Assembly: GCA_016110215.1 (NCBI GenBank)
Contig: JADWQD010000009.1
Span: 60,965-124,964, forward strand
Length of the DNA: 64,000 nt
DNA from: Capronia americana
Lineage: Eukaryota; Ascomycota; Eurotiomycetes; Chaetothyriales; Herpotrichiellaceae
Reading direction: 5' to 3'
The position numbers were made by a program, and so were the translations under genes. Position 1 is the stretch's first letter. Each line of letters begins with the position of its first letter. Below are positions 34,206 to 46,900 of this stretch, piece after piece. Below the pieces are notes generated by a model. It did no database searches. It was given only the letters and a program-made list of their open reading frames with translations, and was not told where the DNA came from.

Positions 34206-34569
34206 TTGACAAGGAGCTTCGAGATATGTTCGACGTGTCCTAACTGTCAATTGCAAACTCTTCCGGCCTGCCTGTCATGGTTGATCTGGTGGGGGTTATC
34301 GCACACACACACACAGGCTCCTTGAAAGACATTATATGGAACCATGCTCGCCGACGGAGGTAAGTTGATACCGCGGACCCCAGTTGTCAAGTGCTCCGTC
34401 ACATGCACGGCACAACGGCGCGGTGGGCGATGGACCACTGTCCAGTGTGGTGCAATACACAACCCTTTGGATCTGAAACCCCGTAACAGCCGTTGGAACA
34501 TCGTTCACAGTCCCAGCGAGCACGGCCGAGCACTCGGCTCACTTGGACGACCGAAATAGACTGAATCGT
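34206..34569. other. No gene seen
   Basis: Contains a short CA-dinucleotide run (34301-34315) and nothing else recognisable. Confidence 0.5.
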
Positions 34570-34879
34570 GCTCGGACAACGAGTGCACGCGGCTTGGACA
34601 AAGAGTGCACCAGATTTGGTCGAAGAACGCACAGGGCTTAGTCAAGACAAAGAGTGCGGACTCGCCGGCGAGACAAAGGCAGGGTGGGCCACTAAGCATG
34701 CGACATATCCTACCCGCTCGTCCTTTGTCTTCCCAACTTTGAGTAAGCCGTCGAAGACACCATTCCGACTAGAAGCCATGTTTTAATCGAGACACTTGGT
34801 TTGACGCAAACACAACTGTCGCCCATCCTTTTCCTTGTTATCGAAACCTGTCTACTACCACTCTCCCTGTTCGATCGAG
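34570..34879 (+). repeat. 5' flank of DUF7924 copy 3, shared with copy 2
   Basis: This is the plus-strand counterpart of the flank at 9919-10300 (minus), with the same blocks in the same order and at nearly the same distances from the ATG. It probably includes promoter and leader. Confidence 0.75.
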
Positions 34880-36208
34880 ATGCCTAGTTGTTCGGAAAGA
34901 CATTCAGGGCTCGCCGCTCCGGAGTCGCCTTTGAAGCCAGCGTTCCTGGAGACCCTCCGTCAACCGCAACCTCGTCGTCCGCAAGCACTCGCCACAATCC
35001 TAGGTCTCCCAAAGACTTCACAGATATCAAAAGTCGACGACTGGCTCACATCTTTAGACCTGGACCGACAGCAACACTCTAAGTCAGACAGTCACTTAGC
35101 TCGGATCTCCCATCTCTTCGGTTCGACCAGATCCCTACCCGGATTCGAGCCGGAAATACCCAAGAAACCCACTTCACCAGATCCAACTTCAGACACTCCT
35201 ATGGGGAGCCAAGGCACAAGGCCCCTGGTTGGAAACCCTGAGTACCGAGAATGCAACCTCGCCCATAATGGTATGCACTTCCGCAACATGTATGAGAAGT
35301 TGCCTACGCAAGTTCAGGGTCTTGCGGATAATATGTTCAAACGACGCCAATCACCGGAACCAGAAGTTGAGGATATTAGGAAAGACGTCCATCTAGCTCG
35401 CCTCCTCAACAGAGACTGCGACGAGTCCCGAGTGACCGAGTACTTTAGACACTATATTTTCGAACGTGCTACATTTTCTTCGAGACTTGAAGGTCTATGC
35501 GACACGGAGAGATTCTACCCTATACGCAGACAACATATTCCTCGCTCAAACAATTCGGAGTTTAGTCTTCCTGTCAGCCGACCGATGCCGGATATCCTTT
35601 ACGGCTACGACCGGGAAGGCTTTACACCGAAGCAGCAAAGCCAGCTTGATATGATGGGCTACAACGAATACACCGCCAACAGTCGAGGACTCATCTATCC
35701 ATTTTTCGTGGTCGAATTGAAAGGAGACGATGGAAGCCTCCGGGTGGCCACGAATCAGTGTATAGGAGGCGCTGCAGCCTGTATTAACATGGTGGAAAAG
35801 CTCAACCGATCCATCGAACCTCTCCCAATATCGACTATTTCACCCGTGGAAACCACCGTCTTCAGCATCGTCATGAACGAGAGCGAAGCTCGCCTCTTCG
35901 TATCATGGAAAGAAGGTGATGATGGCAGCGGCGGCGGGGGATACTATACCCAGCAAATTGAGGGGCTCGTCGTCTACAAACCGAATGACTACCTCTTATT
36001 ACGCCGCTTTGTCCGTAATGTGCTCGAGTGGGGCAAAGACCGTCGCCGACGGCAAATCGAGGCTGTTCTCGACGCGACTCTACAGCTGCCGCAGAAGAAG
36101 AGAGCCTTCAGTGCTATTTCTCAAGATGCCATGTCTGAAGATTCCACGTCTGAAGATGACATGTCTCAAGATGTCATCAAGCGCGTTTCCAAACGTGCGA
36201 GGCGATGA
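34880..36208 (+). CDS. DUF7924-type PD-(D/E)XK-fold protein, copy 3
   Basis: This is a single-exon gene of 442 aa. The ATG at 34880 (MPSCSERH) is chosen because the frame upstream has only TTG and because the next residues match copy 2 (QPQPRRP, GLPKTSQ.SKVDDWL). The core signature is P237-D238-ILYGY, then E279-L-K281 in YPFFVVELKG, LRVATNQC, and an FSIVMNESEARLFVSWKE block with a glycine insertion before YYTQQI. The C-terminal 35 residues hold four repeats of a (M/D)S(E/Q)D-type pattern and end in KRVSKRARR, a possible nuclear signal. Relative to copy 2, several residues are lost between ELKGDD and the GSL block. It appears intact. It lies just downstream of two dead kinase genes, with no shared regulation visible. 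Nuclease activity is an inference from the motif. Confidence 0.85.
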   Translation: MPSCSERHSGLAAPESPLKPAFLETLRQPQPRRPQALATILGLPKTSQISKVDDWLTSLDLDRQQHSKSDSHLARISHLFGSTRSLPGFEPEIPKKPTSPDPTSDTPMGSQGTRPLVGNPEYRECNLAHNGMHFRNMYEKLPTQVQGLADNMFKRRQSPEPEVEDIRKDVHLARLLNRDCDESRVTEYFRHYIFERATFSSRLEGLCDTERFYPIRRQHIPRSNNSEFSLPVSRPMPDILYGYDREGFTPKQQSQLDMMGYNEYTANSRGLIYPFFVVELKGDDGSLRVATNQCIGGAAACINMVEKLNRSIEPLPISTISPVETTVFSIVMNESEARLFVSWKEGDDGSGGGGYYTQQIEGLVVYKPNDYLLLRRFVRNVLEWGKDRRRRQIEAVLDATLQLPQKKRAFSAISQDAMSEDSTSEDDMSQDVIKRVSKRARR

Positions 36209-38962
36209 TCGGCGGGTTGATATGAGCTCGTGTGAGTCTATCTGGGGTGTCTAAGTTGTCTGTCTATATGACATAAGCTGTAAGAGTTTTGTAGCGATCC
36301 TGGCAGTCCTCGGGCTCCAGCTGGACTGGGACTGGGACTGGGACGGTGCATGTATGGACGGGGAAATCTGTTTACCAGTCGAATCGCGCCTCCTCTCTCT
36401 GGGGTATCTGTGTCTTTTGCGCTCGTTTCAAATGTCTCCACGTTTCTGCCGACAACTGATAGCAGCGGAAGTTGTGAGCCGAATAAACCAACCGCAAATC
36501 CAGAGTCTTTGATCAAGATTGGAAGGAATCCAAGAAATTCTACCATCTCTCTCACGAACCGGCTTCTCATGAGAGGATCTGGTAATGCTGTCTGTCCCGT
36601 ACTGTCTCACGAACTGCAGTATTGACAATATCATCAACGAGCGTTACGCCCAATTTGACGCGGCGCGACAGGTTCATCCATGAGGAGAGGCCAAGTCTTG
36701 ACGGCTTGAGCATGACATCCCGGCCACAAGGACAATGAGAGACTCTTGGTTGACTACAGGAGTGTGGTTTTGGGCCTGTATACGATCTCTGAATGCCTGG
36801 CCCTTCATAGTTGAGGACCACATTCTTCTGAGGCTCTCTGCCGGCAAAGAAATGGTAGCAGACCTGAAGCAGGTATCGACCTTGTGGCGAGAGCGGGTCG
36901 AGGAAATTGTGAAAACCAAAGGTTGAGGTACATGCTGTGGTCGAACAATGGATGGCAATATACATCGTCGTGTCGGAGAGGTAGGAAACGGCCAGCAAGT
37001 CCTATATGCGGATTCGCAGAACGAGGAGGTATATACATGCCGCGAACCGAAAACACCTTCTTGACCTTCCACAGGACCTCTGTCAGATTGGGAGAATTAT
37101 TACCGGGATACCCAACATACGGACCACAATAGTCTGATCATGATACTGTCTGACTCCGAGGAGAACGGCCAGAGGTCGCCGTTACGTTTGTCGTAACGTG
37201 CGTCGTCGAGTACAAATATTACTTCTTCCAGCCTTCTTGAAAGCCACTTGCCGCGGTGAGTAGGGGTGCATCTTTCTCGTAACAACGCAAGCCAGTTCAA
37301 AGATGAGGTACACAATCACCAGCAGCCACTTCACTAAAACCACGGCCGGGGTGAGCTCTTCGATTTCAACCTTTTGCGGCTTATGGGCCTGGAACAACTA
37401 TGGAGCACAGTCGGACGTTGATGTTTGCAAATTTCCCTGAGCACATTTCAGGAGCATATTGACCGCAGGTGCTCTCCGGTCACTGTAACGCCGAGGCATT
37501 CACACAGCCTGCTTCCCCAAGCGCGATTGACCATGGTGGCATTTGCTATCTCTTTTCCAGCTCCGCTTGTAACCCCGTTGAGCCCGGTCAAGGACTTTGC
37601 GTATTTGGCACTTTTCCCTGATGCGGTATTTATTTCGAGCCTTCACAGAGATATAAGCATGCAGGACCTCACCGCTGTCACCGCCCAGTTGCCCTGTTGC
37701 TCTGCTCTTCACTGGTTTGGCATTTTCCATTGTCTGCCTTGATATCTGCTGCTCTCTAGTGCCGATGTATTCGCCTCCCTGGTCGCAGAACGACACGTCG
37801 CCTCTACCTCCTGTACCTCCGCCTTCGCCGTGTCGTGGATGCTCCAGCCGCCCATCAATGCATCGGACTACGAATCTGGACGAAGACCGCTCAGCCGTCG
37901 AGTCCAAGAGCGGTGGTTGGAACCCTGCTGCGCGCATCATCTGAAGCATGTGCGATGGACACTGGTTTGGCGAACTTTGATTGAGCTGTGTGGGGAGCGT
38001 ACGTAGATACTGAAGGTGTTGTCCGGTCACTGGCAGAGCCAGCGCTTGAGAATGCGAGGACTGTTTGTACGAGGTAGGATGTTTCGCGCTTGATCCCGCT
38101 GCCTTTCTCTCCCTTATCTGGCAACTTAACGCATTAGTCACCCCCATTGTGGCGCCTGTACCAGTAACTGGATGTGCACTGTAGCGCCTTGGCCGACTAA
38201 AGTACCCTGTAAAACGTTTAGAGACACTTCAGCGCATGCTTTGGGAGGTTACAAATAGTCCGACGGGGCTCTAATCCTCTGTCTCAGGAACTTCAGTGTA
38301 GCCCATTTCGAGATGGAGAACCACAGCGATCAGAAGTTACAAGTGGCCAATGAGTGCCCACCCCCTGCTATTCGTATTGTTGACAGAGTGTCCGAGCAAT
38401 ATTACCGTTCGTTGCAACCTGAGCCCCCGGCCATTCGAACATCATCGACCGTGGCGATCGATGAGAGTTGATCTCCGTCTCTAGTCTTGATGTCATTCGC
38501 GATATTGATCTCGAAGCCACCGTCTCTAACAGTCGCGAGAGAAATACCTTCCAATCTCCACTGGTTGGACTTGAGCGTGGTTGAGAACAAGGAACTAGTC
38601 GATCTCCCTCCCGGTTCCACCGAGTTACTTGGGCAAATTTTCGAAAACTTACGTCGACTAACTACTATTTGGTTCTGGAAGGACAATCACAGGGTTGACT
38701 GTGTCGACGTACGAGTCCACCGCCTCGTCCGACATGGAATATCCAGCTTGAAACCCACTTCAATCATTGTGGCTTTCAAGGGGGGATCAGGACAAGTGAC
38801 AGGGTATGATAGTATGAGTAGAGAGTCGCGCCGGCAGGCCGCGGACTTAGGTATCTTGCAACAAGGCCAATCCCGACGCCCACGCAATCCAACATATATC
38901 CAGTGCATTGCCTTGCTCAGAGTTCCCTTCTCTCTCTATTTGTCCTCCCTCCCCACTCCCCG
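36209..38962. other. Degraded sequence, no assignable gene
   Basis: Overlapping frames on the minus strand at 36238-37072 carry coding-like patches (for example FVREMVEFLGFLPILI, KNVVLNYEGPGIQ) broken by frame changes. The 648-nt minus frame at 37500-38147 and the frames at 38402-38984 have no recognisable domain. Confidence 0.35.
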
Positions 38963-39740
38963 ATGTACAATCCAGGTGGCATGAACGACACTCGACCAAG
39001 CAAACCCATTCGATGCAACGACGAGCGACCTAAACCAACTTGGCCAGAGGTGTATGACGGCAAGCATGAGCCTGTGGTGGTTTTCGACCATGAACAAGCC
39101 CGTGATCGCTTTGGAATCGATAATCCTCTCGAGCACTACATCGGCAATGCATTCGCGTGGGCGCGGAAGTGCCAGGATTGGGACCTTCTGGATCATCTGC
39201 GACCTCTAGCCATCAACCTTGCTCAAAGCAAGAAAGAGTCCGACGATCATGATCGACTGTTGGAAATCCACTTCACGACCCTCACTTTGTGCATTGGACA
39301 CACCATCTATTGAAGCGCTGCTAGATGGACGACTGATTCCTTGCACCTTACTGGACGTACGTGTCGGCAATCTCACCAGGTCAGACTGGAAATTTGAGGT
39401 TCCATATCGGTATCCAAATCAAATCTCAAAGAAGGAGCCTGTGAATTTCCAACATCTCAAGTCCAAGTCGGGGATTTTGCTACTTCTTGAGCTGCCGTCG
39501 TTTGACAGAGTGCCCCCAGACTGGGTTTTGGACTGGAGAGACATCAGACTCCAGAAACGCATCGGTCGTAGGCGCTCACTCTCCCCTGCAGGCATCTTGG
39601 TACAGGAGGTGCTCCACTTGGCTGCAGTTGAGAAGATATGAAACCAAGGCGATCCCTGGATCGAAGTGGTCTTGGATCGCAATTCGGCAGGGTTGTTGTT
39701 CTTTGGTCTGGACTTCAATGTACCTTTACTCATTCGCTGA
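38963..39740 (+). pseudogene. Decayed gene of unknown family
   Basis: The ATG at 38963 opens a frame with an ordered, acidic peptide (WPEVYDGKHEPVVVFDHEQA, then NPLEHYIGNAFAWARKCQDW). Near 39280-39300 the sensible reading passes to the +1 frame (SIEALLDGRLIPCTLLDVRV, VPPDWVLDWRDI). It then meets an in-frame TGA at 39639-39641 and continues with DPWIEVVLDRNSAGLLFFGL to 39739. One frameshift and one stop (a TGG-to-TGA change would fit) separate it from a protein of about 255 aa. I do not recognise the family. Confidence 0.5.
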
Positions 39741-41329
39741 CTGTTTTATACGTTCTGGGCTCGTCGCTCAATCATGGCCTCAATTAACACATTTTCCAGT
39801 GGTCGAAGGCGAGAAACTTTCTTCTTTCGTTCTTTCGCATCCAAAATGTTATCAACTCGATCAAAGCCACCGAACGGACCCAGGAGGGCCCATTGGAGCA
39901 GAGCGTACGTAGGAGAGATAGAGGCGTTGGCCCTATGTGGTTTGAAGCAAGTGAAAATAACCGGGGCCAACCGTTTTGCTGCAGACGACGATATTCTTCA
40001 CGAGCAAGGCCCAGAAGCTTGGGGCTAGAGAACTAGGATATGGAAGCCACCCAGGTGCACTCAGAAGGCCTTCTCCAAAGAGCCATACAACGACGACAGC
40101 GCCCGAGGCCACTGGTCATAGTGCGGGAATCCTGGTGAGGAGAAGCGCACTCACAATCTGATACCATAACTGATACAAACAGTCACCGAGTATCGATTCT
40201 ACATATGGGAGCCCCCGGTTTGAGCATCCGCTGCGACCGTGTGAGAACAAATCCAATATGCATTATCAGCCACAGATACGTAAACAGTCCGATGACCGTG
40301 AGTTCAGAAGGGCGATGTTATTCTGAGGAGAGCGGACGTCGATATGGTACGTTTCTCCTGCGCATTGAGTGAGATCAAGAAAGCTGACCCCGTTAGAACA
40401 TATGCTGCCTTCCCAAATGATTTGGAAGACTTTGATGCTTTCGACAAAATGATGGAAATGGAACGAGCCATTGGGCAACTATCAATTAATACCGTGCTCC
40501 GATCTCATGGTACGATGCACAGGTACTCGATATCAGTACAGGAATCGGTAAAGATAGGAGATGCAGATCCAAGGTGGCCAGTATGCGGCCAGGATGTCAG
40601 CGCCATCCAGCCAACATAGACGCTACCTAATGTCACAAACGTTCTCCATCTAAGAGCTGTGAGCTTTTAGGAGTGGCAAGTTGTTAGGCCGTTGCCCCTT
40701 GGTCAAGGTGCATTCGAACTGCCATACACCTACATGCCCTTCAAATTTCTCCCGCGTCCTTCCATGGCCCAGGTCGAATGGCGACATGAGTACGCCACAG
40801 TCTACAAAGGTCACACACCTTTTCTGTACCAACAATTTCGCCAACAGTCTAGATGCTAATCTTATCCGCTCGATGGCAAATGGTTCCCCTTCCTCTACCA
40901 TAAGACTGCACCACAATCCCTTCCGACTCTCACTTCGTCTCTTCGTTCCCGCACCAATGCCTTGACCACACCAACCGATTCGGACTGAAGTCGGACCGGC
41001 TTGGGAAGAGAGTCGCGCTGCCTGCTCTGCTCTTACCCGTCAATGGACGGCTACATTGGTACGTACAGAAGGTTTGTTTTGATACACGATCTAACCAGGC
41101 AAAGTCGAGGCATCGAAGTGGCCACCCAGTTTATGTCCCCATTGCCCCGGGGAGCCGCCAGTCACCTTTTATTCTAGGCTGTCTCGCGGCGGTAAAGGAC
41201 TATTTTCACACTTTCCGCGACGCTCCGTCCATCGATGAGCTGTATCGCTTAGCCGCTTCCATGATTCCGTTGTCACAACATCATCAGGTCTTGACAACAT
41301 CCGGTTTTCGGGCTCTCCAAGGAACGGCT

Positions 41330-41470
41330 TCCATTTCTCGACAAACTTCCAGCAGAGACCCAGCAGCTCATCCTCCAATACATTGATCAGGTTGAAGATG
41401 TTTCTGCTTTGAACTAGCTGCATCACTGGCTGGCTTATGCCGACAACGCTCTGGGCCTTTTTCAGACCAG
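41330..41470 (+). pseudogene. Possible F-box-like relic
   Basis: One frame gives FLDKLPAETQQLILQYID, followed by SALN, a stop, and LHHWLAYADNALG. The LP.E...LIL.Y(I/L)D..... .AL pattern resembles an F-box start, the segment that recruits substrates to SCF ubiquitin ligases. It is too short and broken to be sure. Confidence 0.3.
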
Positions 41471-43506
41471 CATGGAAGTAAAGCCCGGGACGACATTATA
41501 CCTATCATTCCGGAACTTCAAAGGATACACCTACCCCGCTAGCCTTGATTCGACCGATCATACCGCTGGTCAGAGTCGAGTGCTGGAGACCCAGGACAGA
41601 TTAATGGTTTGCGGGGACCACTTCGCTGTTCGTGGCGTTTGCAGCGCCGGTGAAGATGTTCCGGAACCGGAAGCTGGTATGTTCTACATCTAAGGAGAGT
41701 CGGCAAGAAGATTGCAAAGCTTCCTAGAAATACATATGTCGGTACTCGGTACTGATACCCGTGGCGGTCTTCAAGCTAACCACTGCAGGGTGTCTTCCTC
41801 CGTAGCTTGGTATCAAATGAGCCTCCCTCATCTTATGTAACCGAATGGAGCATCCCACACTTTCCCGAGCAGGCAAAGGTCTTTTGGTTTACAACCGCCG
41901 CCTCGTCACCTCGCAGGACCCTTTACAGGATTGAGTTCCATTACCTCCGACACATATCCGGCATCTCTGCGGTCGTCCGAAATTCGAGAACCGTAGGCAT
42001 CTTCTGCCATCCCGCCCGGTCTAAGGTCACCTTTAAGGCATTCGCGGTATAGATAGAAGCCATGTTTCCGGACTCGAATTTGACCTTTCTGTACTTCCCC
42101 ACCCGCGCCCGGGAGAGAATAAGAGCCATCAGCGTCCGTCTCACCGAGGGCTGGCGCTTCCCACTGACCAATCTTATACGTTGTAAGTCTCATGTCCAAT
42201 TCTCGTATTGCAAGCAGTGCTTCCCAGCACAATTCGAATACTCTCGAACCTCAAGATCTATAATTTGTAGACTTGTGTGTCTAAATGGTCGCTACAGACA
42301 CAACGGGGACTCTCGCGTGACCACATTGTAAGAGATAAAGAAGTCTGCATTCGTCATCGCGATTGATTCTTGAATCGTCAACTCCCACAGGGATGTGTAC
42401 TTGTAGCCTTGGGCCAAGGAAGGGGTGAGAAGTGCATTTCCACGCCGGAGATCAGAACAATAGCAAACAGTGCGGCCCGTGTAGGATACAACATTTCGTT
42501 CTCAATGCCCAGAATGATGGCAGCTAGCCATTACGGTCCAAGTTTGGGTTGTCGTTTGCTCATCACTATCGCAAGTGTCGAATAATCCTTTCGCTGTAGG
42601 TTGGCATCGATTGTCTCAAAAGCCCTTCCAGCCTTGAATCAACGAGATTTCAAGATACTCTTGCATCATAGAAGGAACTAGACAAAATGAGGTCTTGTGC
42701 CTCCAGTGTTGCAGCTAATGGACATATAGAACGGAAGAAGCTGGAGATGTTCCACAAAGTCGCATCTACAGCTACTGTACTATGTAGATAGCCGCCTAAC
42801 TCTGGAATTGGGCCCCACCTGTGGTCTCGGACGATAAAGCGAGCGCCTATCGTGCTGGTTACGGGATCAGGAAAGCTGTTGCGAGAGCCGCTAGGCATTG
42901 ACTGGAAAGTTCATGGTAAGAGCAAAACTCGGACAGATATTGTAAAGCCATAGCAGAGGATGGAGGAGCTCATGGGCTGGCGTCGGAATCTGATCCTTGG
43001 TCTTGCAATTGCCCTTCAAGCCGCCGTAGTAGCACGGCCTCTTGATCATTGAGACGGACTGACCATGGAGAAGGGTATCCTTTGTTCATGTTTATGGCGT
43101 TCAAAAGGATTGGGCCCCCAATCTGAGGCGGCCTTGTTGTGGTTACTCTACCGTAGCGTTGCTGCATGATGATGTGCTGTCGCCCGACGTAGTACTAACT
43201 GTTGTTTCCAAAAGACAGGCACTATTAGAGCAAGACAATGAGACAATGAAACAGTGTAGAGCCTTCAAGGAGATACTTCTCACAGTGATAATAACCATGT
43301 TAGCAAGTGGCTAGGGCAAACAAAGGTTGGCTGAAAGAAAGACACTCAACGGAGGCACAATTTGTCGCAAAGTTAGACCACGTGATGTTTCTTTTGCCCG
43401 ACAATGCTGCTCGATCCTGCGCTGACCAAAGCTGTCCTTTCTGCTGTCCCATTCTATGCTGTCCTTCATTGCCCTTGCTCGCTAATGTAGTGCTGGCGGG
43501 ACCCGA

Positions 43507-43532
43507 CACCACACTGACTGACTGACTGACAC
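43507..43532. repeat. Short ACTG tetranucleotide run
   Basis: A few tandem copies of an ACTG/CTGA unit. Confidence 0.6.
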
Positions 43533-46500
43533 CTAATCCTTTCATGTATCATGTAGTCAACCAGGACAACACAAAATCCCTCGGTCACGCTGCAACAGGA
43601 CCACGATATACTGCAGACGTTATCGTCATAGCCAAGTGGATGGTGGGCATCTCTCTCACTCAGGACCATGTTGATGCACTCACTCACGTTTCATTTGTAG
43701 GGATCAAAAGCCCTGCTTCTACCGCGGCATCCATGGCATAGTTTCCCCCCCGACCGTCAACCCTCAAAACCCTACGAATCCAACGAGAGGCGTGACGGCA
43801 AGAAACAGAGGGTCTTGAGGGCATACCTCACTGGCGAGAATGCGCGCTCTCTAGAATCCATATCCGTGTCTTCGGCATGTCGTATGTGTCGCTCGTTGGG
43901 ATTCTCTAACGGCGTATACCTCGAGACTTTCAAGGAGCTTCCAGACACCCTCGCTGAAAACGCCATCGTTGAAGACTCGGGGGAGGAACACAAGCCTGAA
44001 GCGGCGGTCGCTGTAAACAAGCCTCGGCGACAGTGTTACCCCCGTGGCACTGTCTCTCCAATTCTCATATCACTTGAGCTGTCGAAGACCAGCTGACCTA
44101 GCTTCCATCCGAGGTCTTCGATCTTGTCATCAAGTCTCACTTGGAATAGGTCATACTCGTGCGAACCTGGTCAGTGAGCGTCCTGGAGGGCATCTAATCC
44201 TACACGACCTCCAAACCAGCGAACCTTCGGAGCTCGATATCGTTGCGTTCCTCTAATCCTTCCCAGAGAATTGGTCTGGAGTCCTTCAGGCAGAAGCTCT
44301 TTTTGCAGCCCTTCGACCAATCGCTCAATCAGCGGACGAGCTTCCGATGCAGCAGCTTGTTCACCCAGATATAACAACGTCGTTGTCTCGGTGGGCGGCG
44401 AAGACAAGTGGCTGACCGGGCTTGGGTGGGAAATACACCAGTCGACCTACCTTGAACATTGGCGGAGATGGAATGGCACAAGCCCACAAGATCCATCCCG
44501 AGGAGTACGAGTAGGGGGCCACCAAGGCAGCTTACCCTCCCCGAGGCAAGCACGTGTCAGAGATATGCCCGCTCTCGGCCGGCGACTTCACGCGCTACGG
44601 GATCTGGTATTCGAACCTGTGCCGTACAATTCTGCCAAGCTGATAAGAGGCTAATCCTGCGAGTTTGTTAACAGATGGATTCAGTATGGAGTGCCTTACT
44701 CGGTCATGCTGGTTCTGTCCTTACCAGGTACAGCACACGCAAATCCTTCGCCACTGTCCAAGTATTTGGTCGAGCTGGGAGTATTGTCTCGAAGGGCATA
44801 TCGGCAGCCCTGATTGAAATTTCCATGCAACGCCGATCAGAATCACAAGTCGAATGTTCAACCCGGAGCGAGCTCGGGTTGAGTCGTTTGCGGATCAGAA
44901 TCTGTACAATCTCTTTCGGTGTTTTTGCCTTCTGTGGAAGTTTGTCATGTGGTTGACCACACAGTTTTCTGACGAGTATGACAGCCTCATCAGAGTGGTC
45001 CAAGCGTTCAAGGTGAGCCCCATACTCAGCTTTTGTAACATACCCTCCTTGTTAATCAGGCAGTCAACAATAACCTTATTGTTCCCATCACGAACCGCCA
45101 TTTCGACTGGACACAAGGTAAGTCTCGAACTGTACGCCTCACAGTCTCGACACCGACTTCTTTCTGCATAATGCTGGGCCTTAGGTGAGAGCCCCAACCA
45201 CTTCCTCTAAAGGGCTTCCCGGAATGATGCATGGTCCGTGATTGATCAACCTAGTTCTTCTCGCTGGCGATTGTTGAGGCCAAGATTCTGCCCAAAGGGA
45301 AACGGTACCGGCACGGCTGAATCGCTCCTTGAGATTAGCAACGGTGACATAACTGCGGTATCCACAGTTAGGTGCTGGCCGGTACAAAAGTCGCCATTTC
45401 CCTGTCGAGACTCGGGGGCAGCTTGTCAGCACAGATGCAATGGCTTTGGCCGTATGAGAATCCGCAGCAACTACCGCCGCGAACTTCAATTTCTTTCAGC
45501 GGTAATCCCAATTCACGACAATTCTGTTTCAGACGGACTTCATGGGTTCTTCAAGCACCTAGCTCCTGGTGAATATTGCCCCTTGCACAGTGTTTCCAAG
45601 TCTGCCCTGCTTCAGGTGGTTCCAGCACATGATCGCGACAGAGACGCGCTCATACACATAGGTCTAGATACGTATCGTGAGATGCACGATAACTCATCTT
45701 TCAGTTCACGAGACTTCCGGGCTGCAGCAGCAAGTCCAGGGACCGCGGAGAGGTGGCTATTGGCAAGATGCCTGCATTGTTGTCAATCTCTTGCAGAAGG
45801 CTTCTTGCACCACCGGCAGCCTCAAGTTCCCTCTTCACTCCCTACATTGAGTTTCGGGCCAGGCCAGGCCAGGCAAACCAAAGCAAGACACGCGGCGCGC
45901 AAGAAGTATAAGCAAGGTTGAAGAGGGTGACTGGCGACGCTCAAGTTTGAGTCGCTCAATCAATGTCCTTACGCAGGCAGCCTCTTGGCCTCCTGATTAG
46001 AAACTGGATACCGACGATCGTATTCTTTGGGGAAAACAGCACCTGTTATCAGTGCATCGTCCATACAATAGCGAGGGTTGTCGCCCTCTCTGCGACTCCT
46101 CCCTGTACCATGGCCTTCGAAGCCTGGGGTTCGATTTCACTACGTTCAAGAAGATCACTGTCGGGTTCTGGACCGCCGCTGTGACCCGGGCGGCCGCGGT
46201 CGCAGTACTGCATCTACAAGCGTTCCTCTTGCGGTTCGCCCGCTTGGATACCCACAGGTCTCTCAAGCAGTGAGAAGAGCCCCTCCGCCGACTCCAGCAC
46301 TCACTGAAGCGCTGGCCATGGTTCTGACCGAACCTCAATTTCGATAGACTCTTCTAACCCTACTCAGATGCTACTACTTTCAGATGCGCAGCACTACCGA
46401 TAGAGGCAATCTACGGTCCAGCCTTGAGGCCTGTGGACGAAGGGGCCGTGAGGACTGGCATGGAAGATGGGATTGTAGGTCATTTTCAACCCACTCCCTG

Positions 46501-46639
46501 AGAGTACAACATAACTTCGCTGCTTACGGTGACGGACCAGAGCACGAAACGAGTCCTGTCGGTTCCGAGGCGGGGGACCTAGACGACTGTGCAACGGGGC
46601 GAGACCCTAATCGGTGGCTTGACCTGTCACGATTGGGGA

Positions 46640-46900
46640 TTACGAGTACATGACGACAATTATCTCAGACCGAGAGCCGAAGTTTGTCAGTGATACGTGG
46701 CAAAGGGCATTCAAGAAGTATGGCACGACTCGTGAGCTACAGCGGGAGGGATGGAGTACTGTCGCTTTGCTTCGAGTTCAGCTTGGACTGCCGTTGCCGC
46801 CATTCACTTCTTTATCATGGGACAGGTCCGTCAAGTCAGTGCGTGGGCCTGAGTGCCTGTCTTCCCACGAACCCACTCAGCCCATGAATGTCAAATGACC
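46640..46900 (+). mobile_element. Possible Gypsy-type integrase fragment
   Basis: The frame from 46650 encodes TTIISDREPKFVSDTWQRAF then KKYGTT, matching the integrase-core pattern ISDR(D/E)PKF...W...(L/F)....GT of Ty3/Gypsy retrotransposons, where the D of SDR is catalytic. Neither the YHPQTDGQ continuation nor LTRs are visible, so this is at best a scrap. The assignment rests on one motif. Confidence 0.4.

Larger units (their letters stand above)
39741..46389. other. Long gene-poor stretch with gene scraps
   Basis: No intact gene is supported in this 6.6 kb. Small frames (40344-40619, 42062-42331, 43815-44096 and others) are mutually inconsistent. Patches such as 41807-42330 (+) look formerly coding. 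The 684-nt frame at 45238-45921 has biased, domain-free sequence. Possible relics are listed separately. Confidence 0.4.

Noticed and set aside
37500..38147. 215-codon minus-strand frame
   Set aside because: Biased, domain-free composition with no paralogue or splice support.
45238..45921. 227-codon plus-strand frame
   Set aside because: No recognisable motif; overlapping minus-strand frames are equally plausible.
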